A stretch of DNA of 47,516 bases from Gloeobacterales cyanobacterium ES-bin-313 (GCA_014379585.1 JACMLN010000030.1:1-47516); one strand, 5' to 3'; numbered from the stretch's first letter, positions 1-8,517 are shown. A program made the numbers and translations. Notes: generated from the letters alone by a model not told the origin.

Positions 1-38
1 ATTGCCGCCATCTGCGACTTGGTGAGTCCCAAACTCAT
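1..38 (-). CDS. Possible 5' end of a gene running off the left edge
   Basis: On the minus strand an ATG at 38-36 opens a frame reading MSLGLTKSQMAA up to the window edge. It begins just downstream of the stop of the 107-residue gene. The opening is compatible with the first helix of an XRE-type helix-turn-helix protein, but twelve residues cannot establish a family. The same frame also stays open upstream of the ATG, so the start is uncertain. Confidence 0.25.
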   Translation of the reverse strand, partial: MSLGLTKSQMAA

Positions 39-49
39 TCCAGCCAAAC

Positions 50-373
50 TCAATCGGGATACTGATCTATCTTCGCATTTTCTGGTGTCGGATCGCTAGC
101 GGCCTTGGAGAGCCACTCGCTGTAGGGGGTGCTGATCACTCTGCCAAAACTGCGCATCCGCCGGGCGAGATCTCGGAGGGCACGGTTAAAATCGACCCCA
201 GCATCGACTTGGCTGCGCAGGTCATGGGCTTTTAGATAGTCGCCAATTTCGTCGATCAAGTCTGGCTGACTGTCTGCGGGTGCTTGACTATAAAGATTTT
301 CGAGCATGGAGATGCGCTCTTCGAGTTCCCCGATGCTCAGTTGGGTCAAGAGCTTAATACGTTGCAAATTCAC
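50..373 (-). CDS. Hypothetical protein, 107 aa
   Basis: I do not recognise this protein. It is short, soluble and mostly helical in character, with an acidic, glutamate-rich stretch (ELEERISMLENLY) near the N-terminus and a basic central region (LRDLARRMRSFGR). There is no signal peptide or membrane segment. It lies beside a possible downstream partner frame at the left edge and is followed upstream by non-coding DNA holding a dispersed repeat. The first codon is an ATG whose frame covers the whole ORF. A small regulatory or antitoxin-like role is possible, but this is only inference from size and position. Confidence 0.6.
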   Translation of the reverse strand: MNLQRIKLLTQLSIGELEERISMLENLYSQAPADSQPDLIDEIGDYLKAHDLRSQVDAGVDFNRALRDLARRMRSFGRVISTPYSEWLSKAASDPTPENAKIDQYPD

Positions 374-447
374 AGTTCGATCCTTCGTCTTTCTCTAGTT
401 TAAGTTGCCCAACTTGGGTGCGGCAGTGAGTTAGGGCACAACCCCTC

Positions 448-545
448 GGCAACTTTTATGGCTTGATACTCGGAATTGCATCGGGCGCTACGCGTGGTGA
501 TGCGGAATTGGAGACGGATTGGGAGAGGTTTGGGTTAGCGATGGG
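448..545 (+). repeat. Dispersed repeat, copy 1 (about 100 bp)
   Basis: This segment matches the reverse complement of 24814-24912 over most of its length. Shared blocks include GGCAACTTTTATGGCTTG near the start and GCGGAATTGGAGACGGAT in the middle, then GGGAGAGGTTTGG near the end. Both copies lie between genes. Read in one frame, most differences are silent or conservative, with common peptide blocks ATRGDAELETD and ERFGLAM, but neither copy has an obvious start codon with a ribosome site. It may be a member of a cyanobacterial dispersed repeat family. Confidence 0.7.
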
Positions 546-607
546 AGACGCAATGGGTTTTGAACCCCCAGGCACTCATTCCGAGAACGAATCGGTATTA
601 GAAGCTT

Positions 608-1393
608 TCAAAAACAATGGGGTGGGGGAGTGATTGACCGCATCCAGTCCAAATCTTTTGCTGCGAACACAGGTGGTGGTGGCGGCTGCCCGTAGTCGAT
701 GGACAATTCGTAGGCCGCTTCAGCGTAGATTTCACTGAATGCCCTGCCCAAATCCAGTGCCACATCGCTGTCTGGTTCACAGAGTGGGACGGGGATAATC
801 GGTAGTGGCTGTTGAAGCGTGATCGGCCACAGTTCAACCGCACTCGCATGTGCCCGCGTCAAAGCAACCAGATAGGGTACATCCGGCAAACGCGGATGCT
901 TGAAGAGACGGGTTCCCCGCCGCAGAAAATCCAACTCGATTAAATGCACCGCTGCACCATACAATCGCTGTCGCTTCTGGCGATAGGGCGTGAGTCCTGG
1001 CTCTCGTTTGTTGACTGGGGAGAGAATTTCTATTGATGTCACCAGTCGATTGCCCGCTGTATCTCGAATTTCAACACTGGGAATACGGACAATCACAGGC
1101 TGCATCACGGGCAACCTCAGTAGGGCAGGCGTTGTCGCAACCCCAGAATCAGCGTAGGGCAGTCGATCGATTGGTTCTGCTTGCCGCAGCACCACTTCGA
1201 CATCGGGGTAGAGGATGCCAATTTCACCTTCCGGAGCTGTATCTTCGACAACATAGATCTCCAATCGTGCTGTGTAGCGGGGGCGCAACAGCGGTACGAG
1301 AAGTTGCCGAATTTTACTCGCCAGGGCGTTATGAACATCTGCCCAGAGATAGCCTTCAAGGTAAGGATCCATACCAGGAAAGGGAGAAGGCAT
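608..1393 (-). CDS. DUF4058 family protein
   Basis: The start is placed at the ATG giving MPSPFPGMDPYLE, the hallmark opening of DUF4058 proteins; a longer frame upstream lacks family character. The product is 261 aa, close to the usual size for this family, which is common in cyanobacteria and often present in many copies per genome. The function is unknown. The visible core contains IGILYPDVEVVLRQ and IEILSPVNKREPGL, the latter a conserved segment of the family that recalls nuclease-like (PD-(D/E)XK-type) folds, though I do not claim catalysis. There is no signal peptide or TM segment. It stands alone between a dispersed repeat and a palindrome. Confidence 0.88.
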   Translation of the reverse strand: MPSPFPGMDPYLEGYLWADVHNALASKIRQLLVPLLRPRYTARLEIYVVEDTAPEGEIGILYPDVEVVLRQAEPIDRLPYADSGVATTPALLRLPVMQPVIVRIPSVEIRDTAGNRLVTSIEILSPVNKREPGLTPYRQKRQRLYGAAVHLIELDFLRRGTRLFKHPRLPDVPYLVALTRAHASAVELWPITLQQPLPIIPVPLCEPDSDVALDLGRAFSEIYAEAAYELSIDYGQPPPPPVFAAKDLDWMRSITPPPHCF

Positions 1394-1497
1394 TGGGACA
1401 ATCCTACGGTGGTCAACGGATGGCTTTATGGTAAGGCGATTTGCCTTATACCAGTGGTACTTCAAGGGCACATTAACGCTCCTTTCCACGACAATTC

Positions 1498-1530
1498 TAA
1501 TCTTCTCGTGCTTCAGGTACGAGAAGATTA
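1498..1530. repeat. Perfect 12-bp inverted repeat with 9-nt loop
   Basis: TAATCTTCTCGT at 1498-1509 is followed, after nine bases, by its exact reverse complement at 1519-1530. A second small palindrome (TACCA...TGGTA) lies just beyond it. No T-run follows on either strand, so a simple intrinsic terminator is unlikely. It sits between the start of the DUF4058 gene and the HipA remnant. It could be an operator, a transcript-protecting hairpin or the scar of a mobile element. Confidence 0.6.
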
Positions 1531-1594
1531 AGTTACCATCCTGGTATGGCCTAGCCTCTGAAACTTCTTGTCACCACAGGTCTGCACGCATCCA

Positions 1595-2406
1595 ATGGCT
1601 CTGTATCTCATCGGACTCAATCTGGATAGTCCCACTGCGCATTACAGAGTGGAGCGTGGGTTTCTCAATGAACTACTCCGGGGGATCTATATCGATGCAG
1701 TGGATAACGCAGACGATGTTGTACTGCAACTGCAAGGCATCTCGGTTTTACTGTCCAAGCACATGCTTTGGTAGAGATGCCACAGAACTTACCACCCGCT
1801 CTGATTGTGGAGCGCTTCGACATCCGTTGTGGATCTGAGGATGCTCAGAAGTTGTATTGTCTGGAAGATTTCTGTTCGCTACTCAGCATTCCTTCCGCAG
1901 CAAAGTACGATTCAACCATTGAGCGCGTGGCTAAAGCTTTACGGCCTGTTTCGACCAACCCGGAGGAAGACCTACTGCTTCTGTTTCGAAGGGCACTGTT
2001 CGCTTGGCTGATCGCCGATGGAGACATGCATCTTAAGAATCTGGCAGTGCTCAGAACTGCTACACCAGGAGAGCGATCATTTCTCTCTGTGCGCTTGGCT
2101 CCGGTGTACGACACCCTCACAACCCGTGTGTTTCCAGTTCTGGCGCAAGACCGCATGGCCTTAAAGCTCAATGGTAAGGATGATCGTTTGCAGACCAAAG
2201 ATTTTCTGGCTTTGGCAAGAACCATCGGGATCAAGGTGACGACAGCCGAAGAGGAGATCGAGAAAATGGCCAGGGAACTTGTGCTTGCGCTTCGGGAGGT
2301 TCGCCTTCCCCCAATGTCAAACTATGGTTCTCAAGGTCTAGAGCGCTTTGCTCAAATTCAGGAGATTGTCGAAACACGCTGTCGGGAGATTAATCAATCG
2401 GACTAA
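1595..2406 (+). pseudogene. Remnant of a HipA-family Ser/Thr kinase toxin
   Basis: Two pieces of a HipA-like protein lie in different frames. The first, from the ATG at 1595 to a stop at 1774, contains ERGFLNELLRGIYIDA, resembling the N-terminal domain of some HipA-domain proteins. The second, readable from about 1730 and closed at 2406, reads LGFTVQAHALVEMP, then LPPALIVERFDIR, then the kinase catalytic loop ADGDMHLKNLAVL and the metal-binding LAPVYDTL. The ATP-binding lobe expected between them is absent. The total is about 270 codons against roughly 440 for intact HipA. So there is an internal deletion plus a frame change near 1700-1740. The C-terminal 212 codons alone could be translated from the TTG at 1768, but they lack the nucleotide-binding loop and are unlikely to be an active kinase. 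No HipB-type antitoxin gene is seen nearby. Confidence 0.75.
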
Positions 2407-2459
2407 AAAACCAAGATCAGCAAACACATTCGCATTTCCGTGAGTGATTTCTGGATTAT

Positions 2460-3815
2460 TCATTTCTCCTGCCACTTTTTCAACTCCTTTACTAATAGTT
2501 CTGCATCTTCTTCGTTGAATTTGCCGAGTGGAAATCTGCGACCTTTATTGTCGATTAGGGTGATGAACTGATCACCACTCATGATGTGGCGTTTGGAACC
2601 AGCGTCAAGATAATCTATTGCAACTTGAAATGAAGCACTCAATTGATAAGATTTGCGAAACAAGAATCCCCAGTAAATTATGTATTGTCGCTTATCTTTT
2701 TTGAATAGTAACTTTTCCCTGCGAATTGCAACTACTAAAGGCGCACCAAATAAAATTAAGAGTGATAGTTGATTAAGTATATAGAGTGGCAAGGGTAGTG
2801 AGCCGGTGTAATGGTCTAGATTCTTTAAGCTGGAAACTGATAGCAAAAGTCCAAATACAACTGAAATAATTGAAACAAAAATCGTAATCGAGAAGTTGAA
2901 GTTGGAACTATATGGAACACTCACTTGCAAACTATCAAAGTTGATTTTCAACTGCGAATTGCCTTTTTCAACTGGAAGATGCTCTTTCGATAGCCTTAAC
3001 TCAGTCTTCTCTGCCCCTTTTAGAAGTGCTTTTTTGGCTTCTAATGCAGTCTTGAAACGCTCATTACAGTCCGGCATTAGAAGTTGCTCAAGCCACTTAC
3101 GAAAAGTGCGATCATCGACGATCTCTTCATCGACAATGATTTGTGAACCTTTTCTTGGTAAATCTGCTGGATCTAATCCACTTAACAAATACAACAGCGT
3201 TGCACCTAAGCTGTATAGATCTGAAGCAGGTGAAGTCTGTCCTGCGAATTGTTCAGGAGCCATGTACCCGTAGGTACCAACAATGGTTAATGTTTTACCT
3301 GCTGTTGTATCAGTCTGCACTGAACCAAAATCAATCAAGCAAACTTGCTGATCTGCCGTACGTAAAATCAAGTTAGCAGGTTTGATATCACGGTGTATAA
3401 CAGGTGGGGCATAGTTATGTAAAGTTTCTAAAATCGCCAAGATCTCTGCCGCAATTTCTTTTACTCTTGAAAGTGAGAGTGTACCTTTATTGACCACCAA
3501 ATCAGCAAGAGACTCACCTGGAATATATTCGTTAACTAGACAAAAATATCCTCCTTCAGACATTTCAAGCCAAAAGTCTTTAATGAACTTAGGTATATTA
3601 GGATGAGCGATACTTTTTAGAGTTGCCGCCTCTCTTTCAAGAAGTTTCCGGTTTTGCCAAACTTGCTCATCTGATGAAAAATAAAGTGCCTTAAGGACAC
3701 AATTTTGTTGAGTAGCCCTATCTTCGACAAGCCAAGTCTGCTTACTATTCGTAGAACTTAATCGGTGTAGAAGCTTATAACGTTCATGAAAGAGTTCTCC
3801 AGCTTTCCAAAACAC
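2460..3815 (-). CDS. Membrane-anchored Ser/Thr protein kinase (paralogue A)
   Basis: Hanks-type kinase of 451 aa that would phosphorylate Ser/Thr of unknown partners. The kinase domain spans about residues 13-265: the ATP-anchoring lysine is K42 (VLKALYF), the catalytic loop HRDIKPAN has D143, DFG is at 162-164 and the activation segment ends in APEQF (186-190). The glycine-rich loop is degenerate (LSSTNSKQTWL in place of GxGxxG). After a linker there are two predicted membrane segments (about 308-327 and 342-364), then a roughly 85-residue beta-rich tail with a final amphipathic helix. That puts the kinase and the tail on the same, presumably cytoplasmic, side. The gene begins 3 bp after the stop of paralogue B, so the two are almost surely co-transcribed. 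The tail resembles the C-terminal half of the 160-aa protein at the head of the operon. Confidence 0.93.
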   Translation of the reverse strand: MFWKAGELFHERYKLLHRLSSTNSKQTWLVEDRATQQNCVLKALYFSSDEQVWQNRKLLEREAATLKSIAHPNIPKFIKDFWLEMSEGGYFCLVNEYIPGESLADLVVNKGTLSLSRVKEIAAEILAILETLHNYAPPVIHRDIKPANLILRTADQQVCLIDFGSVQTDTTAGKTLTIVGTYGYMAPEQFAGQTSPASDLYSLGATLLYLLSGLDPADLPRKGSQIIVDEEIVDDRTFRKWLEQLLMPDCNERFKTALEAKKALLKGAEKTELRLSKEHLPVEKGNSQLKINFDSLQVSVPYSSNFNFSITIFVSIISVVFGLLLSVSSLKNLDHYTGSLPLPLYILNQLSLLILFGAPLVVAIRREKLLFKKDKRQYIIYWGFLFRKSYQLSASFQVAIDYLDAGSKRHIMSGDQFITLIDNKGRRFPLGKFNEEDAELLVKELKKWQEK

Positions 3816-3818
3816 AAT

Positions 3819-5195
3819 CTAATCCTCAGGTTGTGAATTGAATTGGTCTTTTCGCATTCGAAACTGTTTTAGTAACCATTCAAGTTCTGTTTCCTTAATA
3901 TGAACCTTGAATTGCACTGACTTCGCTGAAGCCTTGTCTTGTAATAGCAAAGTTATTTCTGGAGTTTTCTCTGGAAGATTATCGCTGTGCGCACGCTTAA
4001 AAACTAACAATTCAACCTGGGATTTAAGCGGAAACTGAATATGTTGAATTGGTAAGGAAATTGCTGTTTGATTAAGTTCACATTGCCCGTCACCAATCTT
4101 TATCTTGCTCACACGAGGAACAATAGAAAGACTGCAAAAAATTGCTAAAATAATCTCAAGTACTAAAGCACTGCCTGCCCCTAAGAATCCAAATTCATCG
4201 TTGAGTACCCAAAAACCAACAACAGAATTAACCATCATAGAAATCGAAGCAATTATCCAATAGTTTCTAGTCCTATAATTAGCAGAAGTATTACTATTCG
4301 AACTCAAAGTAACTCGCAAGCGCTCTTCATTGCACTCCTCCACGATGAAACGCTGCGTTGAGGGCAATGGTGGCTCGCAAGAAACTACAATCCCCTCTTG
4401 CTTTTTCTCAAAAGCTACGAGTGCTTCTGAAGCGGTTGAGAAGCGATGTGTTAACTCTGGCTCAACCATTTGTTCTAACCAATAACCTAGCCAACCGCTT
4501 AAAGAAGAATGTTTGGGCAAGTGTAAATTTCCAGCACTGTCTGCTAGATCCCTTGGTGATAGCCCGGTGAGGAGTTGTATCAGTGTTGCTCCTAAACTGT
4601 AGAGATCAGAGGCTGGTATTGCCCAACCGATAAACTGTTCGGGGGCCATATAACCAAATGTGCCTGCCACTGTTAGGGTGCGCCCCTCCTGCCCTATAAC
4701 CTGTGCTGCTCCAAAGTCAATGAGGTGAACTTTCTGATCATCGCCCCAGATCAGGTTGCTGGGTTTGATGTCCCGATGCACAAGCGGCGGATCTTGAGTC
4801 TGTAGGTAGTTCAACACCCCCAGTAAATCTCGCGCCAATGCTTCGACTTGGGCACGGTCAAAGCGTCCGCCCTTCGTAAGGCGTTCAGCCAAAGAAGCTC
4901 CTGGTACGAACTGCTGAACGATGCAAAAATAATGACCTTCTGGCTCCTCCAGCCAAAAAGTATCCAGAAATTTCGGAATCAGGGGATGGTCAAGTTTGGG
5001 AAGAATCTGAAGTTCACGTTCAAAAGGCTCAAATTGCTGCCAGTCGAGGTCTTGGCCGAAGTAAAGGGTTTTTAGAGTTATTTGAGAACCAGTCTGCTCG
5101 TCAGTGGCAAGCCAAGTGCGCCGTTCCCCATTAGAGCCAAGCAGTCGAACTAAGCAATAGCGTTGTAGGAGGCGAGACGGGAGTGAAAGTGCCAT
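3819..5195 (-). CDS. Membrane-anchored Ser/Thr protein kinase (paralogue B)
   Basis: Hanks-type kinase of 458 aa, paralogous to its downstream neighbour. It has a partly conserved glycine loop (LLGSNGERRTWLA), K42 in ITLKTLYF, catalytic loop HRDIKPSN with D142, DFG at 160-162 and APEQF at 184-188. All residues needed for phosphotransfer are present. Two predicted membrane segments (about 312-331 and 338-360) follow, then a charged, beta-rich C-terminal domain with no recognised family name. The layout (kinase, linker, hairpin of two TM segments, cytoplasmic tail) differs from PASTA-type kinases, which have one TM and an outer sensor. The gene is the middle member of a three-gene minus-strand operon, 42 bp after the 160-aa gene. 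Confidence 0.93.
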   Translation of the reverse strand: MALSLPSRLLQRYCLVRLLGSNGERRTWLATDEQTGSQITLKTLYFGQDLDWQQFEPFERELQILPKLDHPLIPKFLDTFWLEEPEGHYFCIVQQFVPGASLAERLTKGGRFDRAQVEALARDLLGVLNYLQTQDPPLVHRDIKPSNLIWGDDQKVHLIDFGAAQVIGQEGRTLTVAGTFGYMAPEQFIGWAIPASDLYSLGATLIQLLTGLSPRDLADSAGNLHLPKHSSLSGWLGYWLEQMVEPELTHRFSTASEALVAFEKKQEGIVVSCEPPLPSTQRFIVEECNEERLRVTLSSNSNTSANYRTRNYWIIASISMMVNSVVGFWVLNDEFGFLGAGSALVLEIILAIFCSLSIVPRVSKIKIGDGQCELNQTAISLPIQHIQFPLKSQVELLVFKRAHSDNLPEKTPEITLLLQDKASAKSVQFKVHIKETELEWLLKQFRMRKDQFNSQPED

Positions 5196-5237
5196 TAAGG
5201 TGCTTTTATTACTATCGTATAGAACTATCCCCGAATT

Positions 5238-5720
5238 TTATGTATGCAAAGTACTCAGCCTCTTTTGCAAGACGCATTGTAGACGAGTTGCCTCAACCTC
5301 ATCAAAAAAACCTAGCCAAAACTGCAGTCCATCCTCCTTTTCTTCGCTGAGAAATAATCGATACAAATGCTGACTATTCTCATAAGGATGGATTTCTAAG
5401 CGCAACTCTCCAGTCAATTTGCATCGATAACGCCATAAGCCGAACCAAGTAAGTTCAGCAAAACGATTCCCTTCTTCTACAACCAACCGTCCACTTGCAA
5501 AAGAAGAGAATTTCCAAGATGTGAAGGAACCGAAAACAAAGATAACTTCAGCGAAAAAGATTGCGCCGAAAAATCCAAGCGCGACACGGATCAGCAGCGG
5601 CATTGCTGGAATACAAGCCAGGGTCACAGCACCCCATCCTACTAAAAAGATTGGTAGAGGACCTGAACTATTAAGCAGGCCAGCCTTTGGGGCATCAAAT
5701 TGCGGAGGCTCACTAAACAT
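5238..5720 (-). CDS. Two-TM protein resembling the kinase C-terminal module
   Basis: Protein of 160 aa with no named family that I recognise. Two predicted membrane segments (about 22-40 and 43-64) are followed by a beta-rich domain and a closing helix. The order of elements matches the kinase tails. A turn with WFGLWRYRCKL (kinase A: YWGFLFRKSYQL) leads into beta-strands, then an LGFFDEVEA helix start (kinase A: LGKFNEEDAE). It therefore looks like a stand-alone copy of the kinase sensor/anchor module; this is my inference from eye alignment. It is the first gene of the operon with the two kinases and may pair with them in the membrane. Confidence 0.8.
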   Translation of the reverse strand: MFSEPPQFDAPKAGLLNSSGPLPIFLVGWGAVTLACIPAMPLLIRVALGFFGAIFFAEVIFVFGSFTSWKFSSFASGRLVVEEGNRFAELTWFGLWRYRCKLTGELRLEIHPYENSQHLYRLFLSEEKEDGLQFWLGFFDEVEATRLQCVLQKRLSTLHT

Positions 5721-5928
5721 GGGAATGACTCTAATGTAATGCCTATTAATCAGTGTTTTCGAGCCAAAAGTTGCATTTGCTTTTTGATTGAGCGGGAAAA
5801 GTAACTCTTAAGAGAGCATAACAACCAACTCCAGTTATAAGCAATATCCATGATTCAAACTTAGTTTATTCGACTACAGTTGTACTGTTCTTAACCTGCT
5901 TGATGTGGAACAAGCTATCCAACCGGCA

Positions 5929-6792
5929 TCACTCTAAGCTCTGCCCCAAAAACCAATGCTCTAAAGGCCAAATCTGGGCTTCCAATGATGGACGGGTCGA
6001 AGTGAGACAAAGATTCGCAGGGCGCACCCCAGGAAAATCGTGGATTGAGCTTGGCACGATGCTTTCAGGTGGCCAACCGAAATGCTTTGCAAGTTGCATT
6101 CCGATTGCGTAGCGCGAAAGGCACTGGGGGCCGACGACATGACGAATGCCTGTTTCAGAACTTTCAGCCAGATCCAGGAGCGCTGAAGCCAGATCGGAAG
6201 CGGCGAGAGGGCAACGAAATTCATCGGTGAACAATTTTGCTGGGATGCCTGCATTGACTTGTTGAATGAGGCGTTCGTCGGCACTGCGGTTGCCCCGTGG
6301 ACTTGCCCCGAAGAGCAACGAAGTGCGCACAACTAAAGTATTCGGCATTGCCAGCAGCCGCTCTTCCGCCATCGCTTTGGTTCTGCCGTACCAGCCGAGG
6401 GGCGTTGGCAGACTCGCTTCGTCGTAAGGTGCAGTCTTGCCATCGAACACCAGATCCGTCGAGAGAAAAATAAATCTTTTCCCTTGGCTTGTCACGGCCC
6501 TTGCCAACTGCTCTGTAGCATCGACATTCACTTTGATCGCCAGCGCAGGATCTTGATCGCAGACGCGCCCTTCGCTGATCGCTCCACAGTGAATCGTGAC
6601 ATCACTTTCCCAATCAACGAGCTGTGCAATCGATACTGGGTCGGAAAAATCGGTAATGGCGACATCGATTGGCAATTGCGTTGTGAAACCACCGACTGTT
6701 CCAAGAACATGCCATTTTTCAATAGCTTGTTGGGCAACATGATCGCCCAAGAGTCCACTAACTCCAGTCACTAACAGGCGTTTCTTTTTCAT
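5929..6792 (-). CDS. RmlD-like NAD(P)-dependent sugar reductase (extended SDR)
   Basis: A 287-aa extended short-chain dehydrogenase of the dTDP-4-dehydrorhamnose reductase (RmlD/RfbD) type. The ATG chosen gives MKKKRLLVTGVSGLLGDHV, a Rossmann fold starting at once with the GxxGxxG motif; the longer upstream frame overlaps the lpxD promoter and start and has no family character. The catalytic YxxxK is in GWYGRTKAMAE, and FLSTDLVFDG is the typical RmlD strand before it. The family reduces 4-keto nucleotide sugars, but divergent members have other substrates and no other rml genes are present, so the substrate is open. It is transcribed away from lpxD, with about 220 bp between the two starts serving as a shared promoter region. 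Confidence 0.85.
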   Translation of the reverse strand: MKKKRLLVTGVSGLLGDHVAQQAIEKWHVLGTVGGFTTQLPIDVAITDFSDPVSIAQLVDWESDVTIHCGAISEGRVCDQDPALAIKVNVDATEQLARAVTSQGKRFIFLSTDLVFDGKTAPYDEASLPTPLGWYGRTKAMAEERLLAMPNTLVVRTSLLFGASPRGNRSADERLIQQVNAGIPAKLFTDEFRCPLAASDLASALLDLAESSETGIRHVVGPQCLSRYAIGMQLAKHFGWPPESIVPSSIHDFPGVRPANLCLTSTRPSLEAQIWPLEHWFLGQSLE

Positions 6793-7016
6793 TGCAATAA
6801 CCAACTCAGCATAGGCTTCCAGTTTGCCGCAAACTGTTTTCCCTTCGCGCAGGTTGCTATTTTGGACAGGACTTAAGCAGATTTTGCCGGAAAACATTCG
6901 AAGCGTATGGGTGTCGAGGGGATTGCCGATGCGTATAGTGGTTATGCAGTGCGGAATCGTCGGTTGTCCACTGGATTTCCTCGATGCCACCGAAACTATC
7001 CACAGAGTTAACGAAG

Positions 7017-8069
7017 ATGAAGCTGTCGGAGATTGCAAGCAAACTGGGCTGTACCTTTGAAGGTGATGGCGATCTGGAAATCCTCGGGGTTGCCACCCTC
7101 GAAGAAGCTGAGTCTGGTCAGATCACTTTTCTGACCAATCTCAAATACAAGTCAAAATTGCAGACTTCGGCAGCCTCGGCAGTGATCGTTGCGAACAATT
7201 ATGTATCGGACGGGAAGCACTCCATGGCGCTGCTTAGACATGGAAATCCCTATCTCAAATTTGCCCAGGCGATTGAACTGTTTTATACCGCACCGGAGAT
7301 GCCCGCTGGAATTCATCCGACGGCGGTGATCGCGCCAACTGCGACTCTGGGCAAAAATGTCAAAGTGGGCCCCCACAGCGTGATTTGGGACGATGTTGTT
7401 ATCGGCGACGATGTGACGATCCACCCAAACTGCGTGGTCTACCCCGGTGCGCAGATTGGTTCAGGCAGTACGCTCCATTCCAACTGTGTCGTGCGCGAAT
7501 ACGTAGTGCTTGGGGAGCGCTGTACCCTACAAAATGGCGCTGTGATCGGTGCTGACGGCTTTGGCTACGCCAAACAAGCCGATGGGAGTTGGTACAAGAT
7601 TCGCCAGTCGGGTCGGGTTGTGCTTGGAGACGATGTCGAAGTTGGCGCCTGTTCCACCATCGACCGCGCCACGATTGGCGAAACCCGCGTTGCCTCAGGG
7701 GCTAAAATCGATAACCTCGTCATGGTCGGCCATGGCTCTCGCATCGGCGAAAACACGCTGCTCTGCGGACAAGTCGGGCTAGCTGGCAGTACCATCATTG
7801 GCAGGAATGCCATGCTGGCAGGCCAAGTCGGTGTGACCGGGCATCTTTCCATTGGCGATAACGCCGTGATCACTGCTCGCTCTACGATTTGGCGATCAGT
7901 TCCCGCCAACGAAGTGATCAACGGCAGCATTCCAGCCTGCGATAGCCGCAGTTGGCTTAAATCTTCCGCGATCTTTCTGCAATTGCCACAACTCCAAAAG
8001 AATGTGCGGGAATTGCAGGCAAAGATTGGTGTCTTTGAATCCCAACAAGCCCCAACAGAAAATCTGTAG
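7017..8069 (+). CDS. lpxD: UDP-3-O-acylglucosamine N-acyltransferase
   Basis: LpxD transfers a hydroxyacyl chain from acyl carrier protein to the 2-amino group of UDP-3-O-acyl-glucosamine in lipid A synthesis. The 350-aa product has the LpxD N-terminal domain (SGQITFLTNLKYKSKL, about 33-48) followed by a long left-handed beta-helix of hexapeptide repeats from about residue 97. The expected catalytic histidine is H239 in DNLVMVGHG. A C-terminal helical extension follows (LQLPQLQKNVRELQAKI). The ATG at 7017 fits the usual start (MKLSEIASKLG); an in-frame ATG at 6984 would add eleven residues. No other lpx gene is in the window. Confidence 0.95.
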   Translation: MKLSEIASKLGCTFEGDGDLEILGVATLEEAESGQITFLTNLKYKSKLQTSAASAVIVANNYVSDGKHSMALLRHGNPYLKFAQAIELFYTAPEMPAGIHPTAVIAPTATLGKNVKVGPHSVIWDDVVIGDDVTIHPNCVVYPGAQIGSGSTLHSNCVVREYVVLGERCTLQNGAVIGADGFGYAKQADGSWYKIRQSGRVVLGDDVEVGACSTIDRATIGETRVASGAKIDNLVMVGHGSRIGENTLLCGQVGLAGSTIIGRNAMLAGQVGVTGHLSIGDNAVITARSTIWRSVPANEVINGSIPACDSRSWLKSSAIFLQLPQLQKNVRELQAKIGVFESQQAPTENL

Positions 8070-8517
8070 CATCTGGGCTTCGGGTCATCCTCTGCGCCCG
8101 AAAGTTTTCGTATCGCAGTTCCATTGGTGGCAGGCTGCGCGCCTGACTGAGCCAAATCATTGAAAACCGTTGAAGGCACGCGCCCCTACCCAACACATTC
8201 TGGATCTAAGGTGTTAGTAGGTAGGATTTGAGATTTTGTATATTTCCTAGTTTTGACTATTAGATATGCATGTGAATGCAGTTTTACATCCACCTCTGGA
8301 TAGAAATTAAGAGAGAAAATATTAAGCTTCAGGTGGATAAATCTTTTAGTTTTAAATGGTCTAATTCATTCATAAGGAAGGTAATCTTGTTAGAGAACTT
8401 GACAAAAATTGAATTCAGACTACTTATTGAGAAATAAGAGTTCCGTTTTCACTACATAGAATTACAGAATTGCCAAGAATTATCTTGGATTGCCCAAGTT
8501 TTTAAAAGGAGAGATGC
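8070..8517. other. 448-bp gene-free stretch
   Basis: No convincing ORF lies here. The first part carries a weak hairpin after lpxD (TTCGGG...CCCGAA near 8079-8102, followed by AGTTTTCG) that could be a terminator. The rest is A+T-rich and holds an inverted repeat ATCCACCT/AGGTGGAT (8288-8295 and 8331-8338, 35-nt spacer). It most likely contains the promoter of the glycosyltransferase operon that starts at 8518. Confidence 0.5.

Noticed and set aside
1-2450. Idea that the left end is a complete toxin-antitoxin island or insertion sequence
   Set aside because: No transposase, no terminal repeats with target duplication and no antitoxin gene are visible; only a broken HipA and palindromes remain.
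6793-7038. N-terminal extension of the RmlD-like protein up to 7038
   Set aside because: The extra 82 residues have no family similarity, would overlap the lpxD start, and the Rossmann motif begins right at the internal ATG.
8079-8108. Hairpin TTCGGG/CCCGAA after lpxD as a terminator
   Set aside because: The stem is only six base pairs with a 12-base loop and a weak T stretch, so it is mentioned under the gene-free stretch but not listed as a terminator of its own.
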